A DNA stretch of 34,779 nt from Betaproteobacteria bacterium. Its GTDB lineage: Bacteria > Pseudomonadota > Gammaproteobacteria > Burkholderiales > Burkholderiaceae. The notes under the pieces are model-generated. The model was not told the origin of the DNA. It was given only the letters and a program-made list of their open reading frames with translations, and made no database searches. Every line of letters begins with the position of its first letter. Positions within the stretch are counted from its first letter, which is position 1. Location of the stretch: NCBI GenBank assembly GCA_009927445.1, contig RFMZ01000235.1, positions 1-34,779 of the forward strand, in the 5' to 3' direction. Made by a program: the position numbers and the translations under genes. This document shows positions 1 through 8,837 of this stretch, piece by piece.

Positions 1-507
1 GGTCATGTAGAAAGTGATCTTTCAGTGTTAGCGCGCGTTGCAGAAGATCGAACCGGAATCAATTTTGATTTCTTAAAAGGCGGCAGACTCAATGCACTTG
101 GTCTAGGCGGTTCAGTCATTTTGGATTATGAAGACTATCATCCGGAACGAGAAATCGATATCGAACTACGCTATACCAATATTCACCTCAATAGCTATCA
201 AAGTTCAGAAGCACTCGAAGGGCAGGTCAACTCACAAAGCCTAAACTTATGGACTCGGCGCCGGACCCCAACCAACTTCACACTATTTGACAAACCAATT
301 CGCCATGTCATGGAATTCGCGCACACCCAATTCTTAGGTGATTTACGGGGTGCGCTAGGCTTTAACTCACTATCATCAATTGGTACTGGCCTTGAGCTAA
401 ATATCAAGGACTACCCACTTTTTTTCGAACGCGCCAGAGTAATGGCACGATTTCAATTTGGGGCTAATGTGACCGGTTGGTCATTAGGTTTTGCCGCAAG
501 TTTTTAA
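1..507 (+). CDS. Probable outer-membrane beta-barrel protein, C-terminal part (5' truncated)
   Basis: The reading frame is open from the first base, so this is the 3' end of a gene that starts outside the window; the GTG at 25 is not a convincing start. The visible 168 residues alternate polar and hydrophobic residues in short stretches, such as IDIELRYTNIHL and ARFQFGANVTGWSLGF. The chain ends in Phe, as is usual for outer-membrane barrels recognised by the Bam complex. I do not recognise a specific family, and no catalytic motif is visible. Its stop lies 22 bases from the convergent moaE gene. A barrel assignment is inference from the residue pattern only; a periplasmic beta-rich protein is the main alternative. 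Confidence 0.5.
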   Translation, partial: GHVESDLSVLARVAEDRTGINFDFLKGGRLNALGLGGSVILDYEDYHPEREIDIELRYTNIHLNSYQSSEALEGQVNSQSLNLWTRRRTPTNFTLFDKPIRHVMEFAHTQFLGDLRGALGFNSLSSIGTGLELNIKDYPLFFERARVMARFQFGANVTGWSLGFAASF

Positions 508-529
508 TGGTCTGCAAGCGTATTTCAAG

Positions 530-982
530 CTAAATTTGCCATTTTTTTAAGCGCTCATCGTCCGTTATGCGCGCATCTACCCAATGCGCACCATTTGGTG
601 TTAATTCTTTTTTCCAAAAGGGCGCTGAAGTCTTTAAATAGTCCATGATAAATTCGCATGCAGCAAAGGCATCACCGCGGTGCGAACTGGCTACAGCAAC
701 CAAGACGATCTGCTCCCCAGGACGTAAATCTCCAACCCGGTGGATCACCGTCGCGTTCAAAATCTGCCAACGCGCTTGCGCTTGATCCAAAATATTGGCG
801 AGCGATTTTTCTGTCATACCCGGATAGTGCTCTAACACCATCCCCTCAATCTTCTGACCGAAGTGTTCATCGCGAACAGTCCCTACAAAGACATTAATGC
901 CACCAATCTGAGGTAAGTCCACGCGAAGTAATTCTAATTCCTTGGATACATCAAAGTCTTCTTCCTGAATTTGAATTTTCAT
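530..982 (-). CDS. moaE: Molybdopterin synthase catalytic subunit MoaE
   Basis: Large subunit of molybdopterin synthase. With thiocarboxylated MoaD it puts two sulfurs into cyclic pyranopterin monophosphate to give molybdopterin, in the cytoplasm. At 150 residues it has the usual family length. Visible family blocks are VFVGTVRD (31-38), HRVGDLRPGE (81-90), the SSHRGDAF block (99-106) and FWKKE (122-126), whose lysines together with K117 correspond to the active-site lysines of the family. It is the last gene of the run alaA-hom-thrC-moeA-moaD-moaE and follows moaD by 5 bases, so the two subunits are probably made together. moaA, moaB and moaC are not in the window. Confidence 0.95.
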   Translation of the reverse strand: MKIQIQEEDFDVSKELELLRVDLPQIGGINVFVGTVRDEHFGQKIEGMVLEHYPGMTEKSLANILDQAQARWQILNATVIHRVGDLRPGEQIVLVAVASSHRGDAFAACEFIMDYLKTSAPFWKKELTPNGAHWVDARITDDERLKKWQI

Positions 983-987
983 CGAAC

Positions 988-1245
988 TTAACCACCCGTT
1001 ACCGGTGGAAAAAAAGCTATTTCTGCACCATCCTCAAGCAAGGTAGTAGACTCAACCATCACCTGGTGCTGAGCAGCTCGCATGTTCTGCTGAGGAGCAA
1101 ATATCTCATCCCAACCAGGGGAATACTTAGCTAACTCTAAACGCAAGTCACCAATCGTCTTGACCTCGTGCGGCAGATCCAAACTCATCTGACTCACGCC
1201 TAACTTCTCTCTTAAAGAGGCAAAAAATTTGACTTGTATATGCAT
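988..1245 (-). CDS. moaD: Molybdopterin synthase sulfur carrier subunit MoaD
   Basis: Small ubiquitin-like sulfur carrier of molybdopterin synthase. It is 85 residues long and ends in VTGG, the Gly-Gly tail that is adenylated by MoeB and converted to a thiocarboxylate before docking into MoaE. The start MHIQVKFFASLREKLG is typical of the beta-grasp fold of the family. It sits 9 bases after moeA and 5 bases before moaE on the same strand, which fits translation of both synthase subunits from one message. No MoeB-like activating enzyme is present in the window. Confidence 0.95.
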   Translation of the reverse strand: MHIQVKFFASLREKLGVSQMSLDLPHEVKTIGDLRLELAKYSPGWDEIFAPQQNMRAAQHQVMVESTTLLEDGAEIAFFPPVTGG

Positions 1246-1254
1246 CAGGCAAAC

Positions 1255-2490
1255 CTAGGATAAAAGTTGTGAAAAAGGAATGTAAGTCACTAAATCACCG
1301 CGCAAGATTTTTTGACCAGGAGCGACGTCAATTAAGCCATCACCCCACGCAGCACTCGTTAAAACACCCGAACTTTGATTCAAAAAGAGTTCTAAATTAC
1401 CTGATTCATTCACCCGCACACGTAAAAACTCGTTTCGCCGATCTGGCTTTAGCCAGTCAAAGTCTGCACACAATCTTAGTTGGGGGATCGGTCTTGATAC
1501 CCGACCTTGTAATACCTGCACAAATGGCCTTACAAACAACAAAAAAGTTACAAAGCTAGAAACAGGATTTCCTGGTAAGCCCATAAACCAGGCTTCTTGC
1601 GCAGTATCGGCTTTTCTAATAGCTCCAAACGCTAATGGCTTTCCAGGCTTCATGGCAATCTGCCACATATCTAATCGCCCCTCAGCACTGACAGCAGGCT
1701 TAATATGATCCTCTTCACCCACCGAAACACCACCAGAAGTCACAATCAAGTCATGCTCCAATGCAGCTAAACGTAAAGTTTTTTGCGTAGCTGCTAAGGT
1801 GTCAGGCACAATACCAAAATCAGTTGCTTGGCAACCAATCGCCTTTAAACACCCTAGAAGAGTGTCTCGGTTTGAGTTATAAATACCCCCTGGCTTTAAT
1901 GGCTGACCCGGTAAAGTTAATTCATCACCAGTAAAAAATACAGCAACCTTTAAACGACGCTTAACCTCTAAGTGTGTCAGACCAGCCGAAGCAGCCACAC
2001 CAAGTTCTTGCGGCCTCAAATACGTCCCAGCCGACAACACAACTTGACCTTGCGTAATATCCTCCCCACGACGACGTATCCAATCCCCCTCTTGCGGTAT
2101 TTCTGTGACACGAATTTGATAATCTACCCCTAATTCATTTGGCTTTGCAAGCGGCTGACATATTTCTTGCATCACAACCGTGTCTGCACCTGCTGGAATA
2201 CTGGCTCCAGTGAAAATACGCGCGGCTGTTCCAGCTAACAATGGTTGACCCATAACTCCTGCAGGAATTCTTTGTGTGACCGACAAAACTGTGTCTACTA
2301 ATGGCACGTCTTGCGCTCGCAAGGCATAACCGTCCATTTGGGTATTGTCATTAGGGGGCACATGAACAGCACTAATCTGGTCCACGGCTAAAACACGGTA
2401 TAAAGCATCCGAAACGGTTACGAGCTCAGACTCTTGAACACTTTGAGCCTGCTGCAGTAAAGTGGCTAAGGCTTCCTGGACTGTTTTCAT
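1255..2490 (-). CDS. moeA: Molybdopterin molybdenumtransferase MoeA
   Basis: Inserts molybdate into adenylated molybdopterin, the last step of molybdenum cofactor synthesis. The MoeA domains are visible in order: an N-terminal part with QMDGYALRA, the GASIPAGADTVVMQE block, the molybdopterin-binding domain with TSGGVSVGEEDH and MKPGKPLAFG, the MGLPGNPVSSF motif, and the C-terminal beta-barrel domain. I place the start at ATG 2490, which gives 411 residues beginning MKTVQEALATLL and leaves one base after the thrC stop. A longer frame reaches back to 2532, but it would overlap thrC by about 40 bases and add residues unlike the family. Confidence 0.93.
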   Translation of the reverse strand: MKTVQEALATLLQQAQSVQESELVTVSDALYRVLAVDQISAVHVPPNDNTQMDGYALRAQDVPLVDTVLSVTQRIPAGVMGQPLLAGTAARIFTGASIPAGADTVVMQEICQPLAKPNELGVDYQIRVTEIPQEGDWIRRRGEDITQGQVVLSAGTYLRPQELGVAASAGLTHLEVKRRLKVAVFFTGDELTLPGQPLKPGGIYNSNRDTLLGCLKAIGCQATDFGIVPDTLAATQKTLRLAALEHDLIVTSGGVSVGEEDHIKPAVSAEGRLDMWQIAMKPGKPLAFGAIRKADTAQEAWFMGLPGNPVSSFVTFLLFVRPFVQVLQGRVSRPIPQLRLCADFDWLKPDRRNEFLRVRVNESGNLELFLNQSSGVLTSAAWGDGLIDVAPGQKILRGDLVTYIPFSQLLS

Positions 2491-2491
2491 A

Positions 2492-3931
2492 CTAGGTATT
2501 TTGCTCGATAAATTGTTTGACTTGCAAAACATCTAAAGGCATCTGTGTGACGCGTTGAGGTAATTTTTCAATCCCATCAAATGCCGACGGCCGATCTGGT
2601 TCATGCCCTAGAGCCTGCGCAATAGTTTGCGCAAATTTTATTGGTAAGGCAGTCTCTAATACCAACATTTTTACACCCGGATCAAGATGCTGTTTTGCTA
2701 CCTTCACACCATCAGCAGTATGTGGATCAATCACAACTTGATATTTTCTAGCAACTGACTGAATAGTTTCTATCCGATCTCGGTGCGAGCTCCTGCCAGA
2801 ATAAAACCCAAACTGTTCTTGCATGAAGGGGACGATTTGGGACGACAAATCAAAGCCGCCCTGGACTTGAACTTGCGAAAAGAGCTCTGCAACACGACCA
2901 CTATCTCGGTTCAATAAGTCAAAAATAAAGCGTTCAAAGTTACTCGCCTTGGAAATATCCATCGAGGGACTTGTGGTGTGGTACGTTTCTGAGGATTTTC
3001 TTGCACGGTACACACCTGTTTTAAAAAATTCATCTAAAACATCGTTTTCATTCGTGGCAACAATTAACTTACAAATCGGTAGACCCATCATCCGCGCAAT
3101 ATGGCCGGCACAAATGTTACCAAAGTTCCCCGATGGAACAGTAAACGAAACCTGCTCTGTACTATTTTTAGTGGCCTGCAAATAACCAGAAAAATAATAT
3201 ACAACTTGGGCTATCACCCTCGCCCAGTTAATCGAGTTCACAGTCCCTATCTGATGCTTCGCTTTAAAAGCAAGGTCGTTACTGACCGCTTTAACAATAT
3301 CCTGTGCGTCGTCAAAAACTCCATCAATCGTCAAATTAAAAATATTGGGGTCTTGTAGAGAATACATCTGAGCACATTGAAAAGGACTCATCTTACCAGC
3401 CGGAGAAAGCATAAATACACGAATGTCAGCTTTACCTCGCATCGCATATTCCGCAGCGCTACCCGTATCGCCTGATGTTGCCCCTAAAATATTGAGTTGT
3501 CTACCCTGCTTCTTCAAAGCATATTCAAAAAGATTGCCGATTAACTGCATAGCCATATCTTTGAATGCTAAGGTTGGACCATTGGATAAACTCAACAAAC
3601 CGATTTCGGCTCCGCCATCATTGCCAAGCCAATGCAATGGCACAATTTTGCTCGCGTCATCATACTGTCGCCCGTGACAAAAAACCTTGGCAGTATAGGT
3701 CTGATGAGCAATTTTTCGTAAATCCTCTAAAGCAATATCATCACAATACAAGCTCAAAATTTCAACCGCTAAGTCCGCGTACGATACATTTCTCCACTGG
3801 TCTAATTGCTCAGTGCAAACTTTGGGATATGCTACTGGTAAATACAATCCACCATCTGGTGCAAGCCCAGCTAAGAGAATATCTAAGAACTGTAATTGCT
3901 CATTACTTCCACGAGTCGATACATATTTCAT
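2492..3931 (-). CDS. thrC: Threonine synthase
   Basis: PLP enzyme that converts O-phospho-L-homoserine to threonine, the final step of threonine synthesis. At 479 residues it is the long bacterial form. It begins MKYVSTRGSNEQLQFLDILL, typical of the family. The PLP-binding lysine is K124 in LAFKDMAMQ, followed by the phosphate-binding GATSGDTGSAA loop near 150-160. The gene lies 8 bases after hom and ends one base before the moeA start. Hom and ThrC therefore act in sequence and appear co-transcribed; homoserine kinase is not in this window. Confidence 0.96.
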   Translation of the reverse strand: MKYVSTRGSNEQLQFLDILLAGLAPDGGLYLPVAYPKVCTEQLDQWRNVSYADLAVEILSLYCDDIALEDLRKIAHQTYTAKVFCHGRQYDDASKIVPLHWLGNDGGAEIGLLSLSNGPTLAFKDMAMQLIGNLFEYALKKQGRQLNILGATSGDTGSAAEYAMRGKADIRVFMLSPAGKMSPFQCAQMYSLQDPNIFNLTIDGVFDDAQDIVKAVSNDLAFKAKHQIGTVNSINWARVIAQVVYYFSGYLQATKNSTEQVSFTVPSGNFGNICAGHIARMMGLPICKLIVATNENDVLDEFFKTGVYRARKSSETYHTTSPSMDISKASNFERFIFDLLNRDSGRVAELFSQVQVQGGFDLSSQIVPFMQEQFGFYSGRSSHRDRIETIQSVARKYQVVIDPHTADGVKVAKQHLDPGVKMLVLETALPIKFAQTIAQALGHEPDRPSAFDGIEKLPQRVTQMPLDVLQVKQFIEQNT

Positions 3932-3939
3932 GGCAAACC

Positions 3940-5250
3940 TTAGCTCAACTCTTCTAAACGAATCTTTATGACAGGACCTAAGGTGGTACTTAACTGCTCA
4001 ATTTTTTCAATCGCTATCAACATCTTCTTTTCTTGCGTCTGGTGACTGAGAATAATTAAATCCGTTTGACTCTGTCCTTGTAAAGCCTCTTTTTGCAAAA
4101 GCGCATCAATCGAAATATCCTGCTCAGCTAAAATCTTCGTAATACTGGCCAATACCCCGGTTTGATCAGCTACTTTTAGACGTAAATAGTAACTCGTGGT
4201 AATTTCACCCATCGGCATTACAACCGTATTAATGACCCGATCTTCCTGAAATGCTAAATAGGGTACCCGCTTGTCAGGGTCTACCGACTGATATCGCACT
4301 ACATCCACTAAATCCGCAATCACGGCTGAAGCAGTAGGCTCAGCACCTGCACCTTTACCGTAATACAAAGTCGTGCCAACCGCGTCACCAAACACTTGCA
4401 CCGCATTCATGGCGCCCTCCACGCTGGCAATTAAGCGATTCGCTGGAATCAATGTCGGATGAACGCGCAATTCAATCCCGTGGCTTGTCCGCTTGGTAAT
4501 CCCAAGCAGTTTGATTCGATAACCAAGCTCTTCTGCATAACGAATATCAATCGGAGCTAATTGGGTTATCCCCTCAATGTGCGCCTTATCGAACTGAACT
4601 GGTACACCAAAAGCAATGGCACTCATAATCGCAGCTTTATGCGCTGCATCGATCCCTTCAATATCAAAAGTAGGATCAGCCTCTGCATATCCTAATTCTT
4701 GGGCTTGCTTTAAGACCACGTCAAAATCGAGTCCCTTATCGCGCATCTCAGAGAGAATAAAGTTCGTCGTGCCATTAATAATGCCTGCGATCCACTCAAT
4801 GCGATTCGCAGTTAAACCCTCGCGCAGAGCCTTAATAATCGGAATGCCACCAGCCACAGCCGCTTCAAAAGCGACGATCACTCCGCGATCTCTGGCCGCA
4901 GCAAAAATCTCATTGCCATGCACTGCAATTAAAGCTTTATTGGCCGTAACAACGTGCTTACCCTGAGCAATCGCAGCTAATACCAATTCTTTAGCAATTC
5001 CATAACCGCCAATTAGCTCAATGACTACCTCTATATTTGGATCCTGAATCACCGCATAAGCATCGCTTACGATGGTTGCCCGACCTTTTACAATCTCTTG
5101 GGCTCGTTTAGCATCTAAATCCGCCACCATGGAAATTTCAATACCACGCCCAGCTCGACGTTCAATCTCCTCGTGATTCCGGTTTAATACTGTAAAAACG
5201 CCGCCACCAACAGTACCAGCGCCTAAAAGTCCTACTTGGATTGGATTCAT
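3940..5250 (-). CDS. hom: Homoserine dehydrogenase
   Basis: Reduces L-aspartate 4-semialdehyde to homoserine, the branch point to threonine and methionine. The start at ATG 5250 gives MNPIQVGLLGAGTVGGG, with the Rossmann dinucleotide-binding glycine motif at once, and has AAGAGA just upstream. The open frame extends to 5295, so a start at 5265 is also possible. The catalytic domain shows TANKALIA and GIINGTTNFILSEM, and an ACT regulatory domain occupies about the last 90 residues (SYYLRLKVADQTGVLASI). The ACT domain predicts threonine feedback control, as known in this family. It is a monofunctional enzyme with no aspartokinase domain, 436 residues from this start. Confidence 0.94.
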   Translation of the reverse strand: MNPIQVGLLGAGTVGGGVFTVLNRNHEEIERRAGRGIEISMVADLDAKRAQEIVKGRATIVSDAYAVIQDPNIEVVIELIGGYGIAKELVLAAIAQGKHVVTANKALIAVHGNEIFAAARDRGVIVAFEAAVAGGIPIIKALREGLTANRIEWIAGIINGTTNFILSEMRDKGLDFDVVLKQAQELGYAEADPTFDIEGIDAAHKAAIMSAIAFGVPVQFDKAHIEGITQLAPIDIRYAEELGYRIKLLGITKRTSHGIELRVHPTLIPANRLIASVEGAMNAVQVFGDAVGTTLYYGKGAGAEPTASAVIADLVDVVRYQSVDPDKRVPYLAFQEDRVINTVVMPMGEITTSYYLRLKVADQTGVLASITKILAEQDISIDALLQKEALQGQSQTDLIILSHQTQEKKMLIAIEKIEQLSTTLGPVIKIRLEELS

Positions 5251-5358
5251 TTCTCTTACCACCATCTCATTTTGCTCTTCATAAAAATACTGCAATGTGT
5301 CATTCTATTGGTTAATTAGCAGTCAAAAGGTTCGCAGTCAATCCGCCAATCCTCCAGA

Positions 5359-6600
5359 CTAGCTAACCAAAGAGTCCGTTCCAGATCGCTCACGGTACCT
5401 TTTTAAGAAACGCCCAAGACGCATAATGGCCTCTCGAAGAATGTCTTCATTCGGTAAAAATACCAGTCGGAAATGGTCCGGTTTAACCCAATTGAATCCA
5501 GACCCCTGCACTAAAAGAACTTTTTCTTCTTGTAAAAATTCTGCCACAAAAGCCTGATCATCATCAATCGGATATATTTTAGGATCTAATCTAGGAAATA
5601 AATATAAAGCCGCTTCAGGTTTAACGCAGGTTAGACCCGGAATTTGAGTAATCAAGTCATATGCCAAATCCCGCTGCCTTCTTAATCGACCACCTTCACC
5701 GACTAATTCATTAATACTTTGGTAACCCCCTAAAGCCGTCTGAATTGCCCACTGACCAGGAACATTAGCGCACAAACGCATTGAAGATAACATATTCAGA
5801 CCTTCGATATAGTCCTGTGCTTTAGTCTTATCGCCAGATACCACCATCCAACCAGCCCGAAATCCGCAAGAGCGATAATTTTTTGATAACCCGTTAAAAG
5901 TAATCATCAACACATCAGTTGCCAAGGAAGCTATCGAGGTATGTGTCTTCCCATCAAATAATGTCTTGTCATAAATCTCATCAGCAAAAATAATTAAGCC
6001 ATGCTCCCGCGCAATCTGAATAACCGCCTTTAAAGTGGCATCATCGTAGATGGCACCCGTGGGGTTATTGGGATTAATAATGACGATCCCTTTCGTCTTC
6101 GAACTCACCTTGGCACGGATATCATCAATGCTTGGAGCCCAACCCTGCGCTTCATCACATAAATAGTGCACCGGTGTGCCACTAGACAAACTAACCGCCG
6201 CAGTCCACAAAGGATAATCAGGCGACGGTACTAATATTTCGTCACCATGATTTAAGAGGCCATTCATACTTAAAACAATTAACTCAGAAACCCCATTACC
6301 AGTATAGATATCGTCTAACTCAACACCCTCAATGTTTTTTTCTTGACAGTAATGCATGATCGCTTTTCGGGCTGTAAAAATACCCTTTGAATCTGAATAC
6401 GCTGCCGCATTTGGTAAGTTGCGAATCATATCCCGCTGTATCTCTTCGGGCGGATCAAATCCAAAAACCCCAACATTACCAATGTTGAGCTTAATAATTT
6501 TTTGCCCCTCTTCCTCCATCCGAGAAGCCATCTCCATAACCGGCCCACGAATGTCGTAACACACGTTGTTTAATTTATCGGATTTTAAAAATTTTTTCAC
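5359..6600 (-). CDS. alaA: Glutamate-pyruvate aminotransferase AlaA
   Basis: Class I/II PLP aminotransferase that makes alanine from pyruvate and glutamate. The 413 residues start MKKFLKSDKLNNVCYDIRGP, characteristic of AlaA. The motifs INPNNPTGAIY and IIFADEIYDK and the PLP lysine K240 in NGLSKNYRS are present, followed by the phosphate-binding SCGFRAGW. The start codon is GTG at 6600; a stop lies just upstream in the same frame, so no earlier start exists. It is the first gene of the minus-strand run and is divergent from the Mth938-like gene across a 76-base gap. About 108 bases separate it from hom, so an internal promoter there is possible. Confidence 0.93.
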   Translation of the reverse strand: MKKFLKSDKLNNVCYDIRGPVMEMASRMEEEGQKIIKLNIGNVGVFGFDPPEEIQRDMIRNLPNAAAYSDSKGIFTARKAIMHYCQEKNIEGVELDDIYTGNGVSELIVLSMNGLLNHGDEILVPSPDYPLWTAAVSLSSGTPVHYLCDEAQGWAPSIDDIRAKVSSKTKGIVIINPNNPTGAIYDDATLKAVIQIAREHGLIIFADEIYDKTLFDGKTHTSIASLATDVLMITFNGLSKNYRSCGFRAGWMVVSGDKTKAQDYIEGLNMLSSMRLCANVPGQWAIQTALGGYQSINELVGEGGRLRRQRDLAYDLITQIPGLTCVKPEAALYLFPRLDPKIYPIDDDQAFVAEFLQEEKVLLVQGSGFNWVKPDHFRLVFLPNEDILREAIMRLGRFLKRYRERSGTDSLVS

Positions 6601-6622
6601 AATGATCTAAGTTGAATAAACA

Positions 6623-6651
6623 GCTTTTAGTTAACTAACGCTAGCTATAAT
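6623..6651 (+). promoter_or_regulatory. Candidate promoter for the Mth938-arn gene run
   Basis: A perfect TATAAT hexamer lies at 6646-6651, about 25 bases before the GTG start at 6677. The -35 position is poor: GCTTTT/CTTTTA at 6623-6629 is the best match at normal spacing. The core overlaps a 12-bp palindrome. The call rests on the -10 match and the divergent gene arrangement. Confidence 0.4.
6627..6638. repeat. Perfect 12-bp palindrome TTAGTTAACTAA in a divergent promoter region
   Basis: TTAGTTAACTAA reads the same on both strands. It lies between alaA and the Mth938-like gene, directly over the -35 to -10 spacer of the candidate plus-strand promoter. A dimeric repressor could use it as an operator for one or both directions. 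AT-rich sequence yields chance palindromes, so this is suggestive only. Confidence 0.3.
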
Positions 6652-6676
6652 GGTTCTATTATGACAGAGCATAACC

Positions 6677-7054
6677 GTGAAACTCCAACCTGATCAACTT
6701 CCGTCCCAAAATATGGTGACGCGCTACGATTCTGAATTTTTAGAAATTAATGCGCAGCGCTACAAAAATTCTATTTTATTAATGCCTGATGGACCAGTTT
6801 TGCCTTGGTTAGTCAGTAGTTGGAAAAATTTAAATAGGTCACACTTTACCCAAATTGCCAATCAAAAGCCGGAACTAGTGATCTTTGGTAGCGGCTCGAA
6901 AATTCGGTTTTTGGATCCGAGTCTTTTACAAGACCTGATCCAATTGCGCATCGGCTTCGAAACCATGGATACGCCGGCAGCTTGTCGAACCTACAATATA
7001 CTTATGGGGGAAGGTCGTCTTGTTCTGGGTGCATTTTTAATGGAACAAAGCTAA
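6677..7054 (+). CDS. Mth938-like domain protein (DUF498 family)
   Basis: A 125-residue soluble protein of the Mth938/NDUFAF3-like (DUF498, PF04430) family. The signature is the LVIFGSGSKIRFL stretch near 67-79, followed by a core ending GIGFETMDT-like (here RIGFETMDTPAACRTYNILM) and a final GRLVLGAF strand. The biochemical role of the bacterial members is unknown; the eukaryotic relative is a complex I assembly factor. The start is GTG at 6677, as no in-frame ATG precedes it. The stop is about 40 bases before the ArnT-like gene, so it is probably co-transcribed with the lipid A modification genes. I infer no specific role in that pathway. Confidence 0.85.
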   Translation: MKLQPDQLPSQNMVTRYDSEFLEINAQRYKNSILLMPDGPVLPWLVSSWKNLNRSHFTQIANQKPELVIFGSGSKIRFLDPSLLQDLIQLRIGFETMDTPAACRTYNILMGEGRLVLGAFLMEQS

Positions 7055-7094
7055 CGCACTCCTCAACACGACCTTCGTTATTTGGTAATTTATA

Positions 7095-8837
7095 TTGATC
7101 TCTCCAGCGAACACACAGCAGCAATCGATCACTTGGCAAAGCCATTCTGGCTATTTCCTCATCCTACTTTTACTCGGTGTGATTTGGTTTGGAACCCTAG
7201 ATTGGCGCCATCTCATCCCAACTGATGAGGGGCGATACGCTCAAATAGCGCGCGAAATGCTCGCCACCGGTGACTGGGTCGTGATTCGTTATAACGGTTA
7301 CCAGTATTTTGAAAAACCACCTTTGCATATCTGGGCAACGGCGGTGATCTTTCAAATCTTTGGCCTGGGCGAGTGGCAAGCAAGACTATGGAGTGGGCTA
7401 ACTAGTTTTGCAGGCATCCTCATGGTAGGCTTTACTGCTTTCAAAATTGCAGGTTTTCGGGGTGGCTATCTGGCAAGTTTAATGCTGGCATCTTCGCCAC
7501 TGTGGATTTTAGCGGGACACTTTAATGCCCTAGATATGGGCCTAGCTTTCTTTATGAGTGCCTCCTTGTGCTGTCTTATTTTGGCGCTCCTAGCGCCTGC
7601 CAAGTCTAAGAGTGAGCACTACTGGATGCTCGCTTGTTGGGCAGCTATGGCTGCCGCTGTTTTAAGTAAAGGCTTAATTGGTATTGTGCTACCCGGCCTA
7701 GTGCTGGTCGTTTATAGCCTAACATCAAGAGATTGGCAATCCTGGGCTAGAATGCGTTGGATTAGTGGCCTGAGTTTATTTTTATTAATCACTAGTCCTT
7801 GGTTTTTTCTCATTGCTCAACGCCATCCCGAGTTCTTACATTTCTTTTTTATTCATGAACATCTAGAACGTTTCACCAGTGAAGCACATCGCCGCACAGC
7901 GCCATGGCATTTCTTTATCCCGCTGATTGTATTAGGTTTTTTACCTTGGCTAAGCCAGTTATATACGATTAAAAATATCACCCCATTTCGCCCAAATCCA
8001 GATCATCGATTTCAACCACTCTGGTTATGCCTCATTTGGGTTGTCACTATTTTTTTATTTTTTAGTAGCTCGCAATCTAAACTCCCAGGGTATATTGTCC
8101 CCATCTTTCCGGCTCTCGCAATCGTCACTGGAATTGGTTTTGATCATGTGCTACTGCGTCAAAACACAATCAATCAGCCATCCAAAATATGGACCTACTC
8201 GGTAGTATTTTTTATTGCTTTCTTTGCTATTGGATTTATCGGTATTCCAGCCATCCAAACAACTGGTGAGGTCTATGAAAAAGAATCCTATCAAATGTAT
8301 TCGTACTGGGCTGGAGTGGCACTTACTGTTGGCGTTTTAGGATCACTGCTCGCATTTTTAAAACGTCAACAAATCCTGTATAGCGTAACGATTTTTGCCT
8401 TGACATTTACCACCCTAACCTTAATCGCTGGTCTTGGTCATGAAACCGTCGGACGCCGGCTTTCTGGCTATGATCTTGCTATGCAAGCAAAACCTCTCAT
8501 CCCAAAAGATGCACCTCTCTATTCCTTAGGCTTACTTGATCATACCGTCCCCTTTTATCTCGAAAAAAATTCGGTAATGGTCAACTTCCAAGATGAACTT
8601 GCTTTTGGAATAGCGCAAGAACCAGAGCGCTGGATACCTTCTTTAGAGGAGTGGTTGCAAGTTTGGCAAAATCCAACGCCCCAAGATGCTTTTGCAATAA
8701 TGAGTCACGCACTGTGGCGAGAATTACAATCCCAAAATATCTCCATGGAAGTGATTGCTCAAGATGAACTTCGAGTATTGGTTCGAAAACCTCTGGCAGA
8801 GGCAAGTCAGTCCACCCAGAAACAAGGTAATCCATGA
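7095..8837 (+). CDS. arnT: ArnT-like membrane glycosyltransferase (lipid A aminoarabinose transferase)
   Basis: Polytopic inner-membrane transferase of the PMT/GT83 type. In the family it moves 4-amino-4-deoxy-L-arabinose from undecaprenyl phosphate to lipid A on the periplasmic face. The signature first loop is clear: TDEGRYAQIAREMLATGDW at about 43-61 and FEKPPLHIWA at 72-81. Around a dozen hydrophobic segments follow, and a soluble C-terminal region from about residue 440. At 580 residues it is slightly longer than the roughly 550 of the E. coli enzyme. The start appears to be TTG at 7095: no ATG or GTG precedes the first membrane segment in this frame. The stop overlaps the next start as ATGA, which suggests translational coupling. 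Confidence 0.88.
   Translation: MISPANTQQQSITWQSHSGYFLILLLLGVIWFGTLDWRHLIPTDEGRYAQIAREMLATGDWVVIRYNGYQYFEKPPLHIWATAVIFQIFGLGEWQARLWSGLTSFAGILMVGFTAFKIAGFRGGYLASLMLASSPLWILAGHFNALDMGLAFFMSASLCCLILALLAPAKSKSEHYWMLACWAAMAAAVLSKGLIGIVLPGLVLVVYSLTSRDWQSWARMRWISGLSLFLLITSPWFFLIAQRHPEFLHFFFIHEHLERFTSEAHRRTAPWHFFIPLIVLGFLPWLSQLYTIKNITPFRPNPDHRFQPLWLCLIWVVTIFLFFSSSQSKLPGYIVPIFPALAIVTGIGFDHVLLRQNTINQPSKIWTYSVVFFIAFFAIGFIGIPAIQTTGEVYEKESYQMYSYWAGVALTVGVLGSLLAFLKRQQILYSVTIFALTFTTLTLIAGLGHETVGRRLSGYDLAMQAKPLIPKDAPLYSLGLLDHTVPFYLEKNSVMVNFQDELAFGIAQEPERWIPSLEEWLQVWQNPTPQDAFAIMSHALWRELQSQNISMEVIAQDELRVLVRKPLAEASQSTQKQGNP

Noticed and set aside
3565..3957. Plus-strand open frame of 130 residues opposite thrC
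   Set aside because: Complementary-strand shadow of a well-supported threonine synthase gene, with no domain features.
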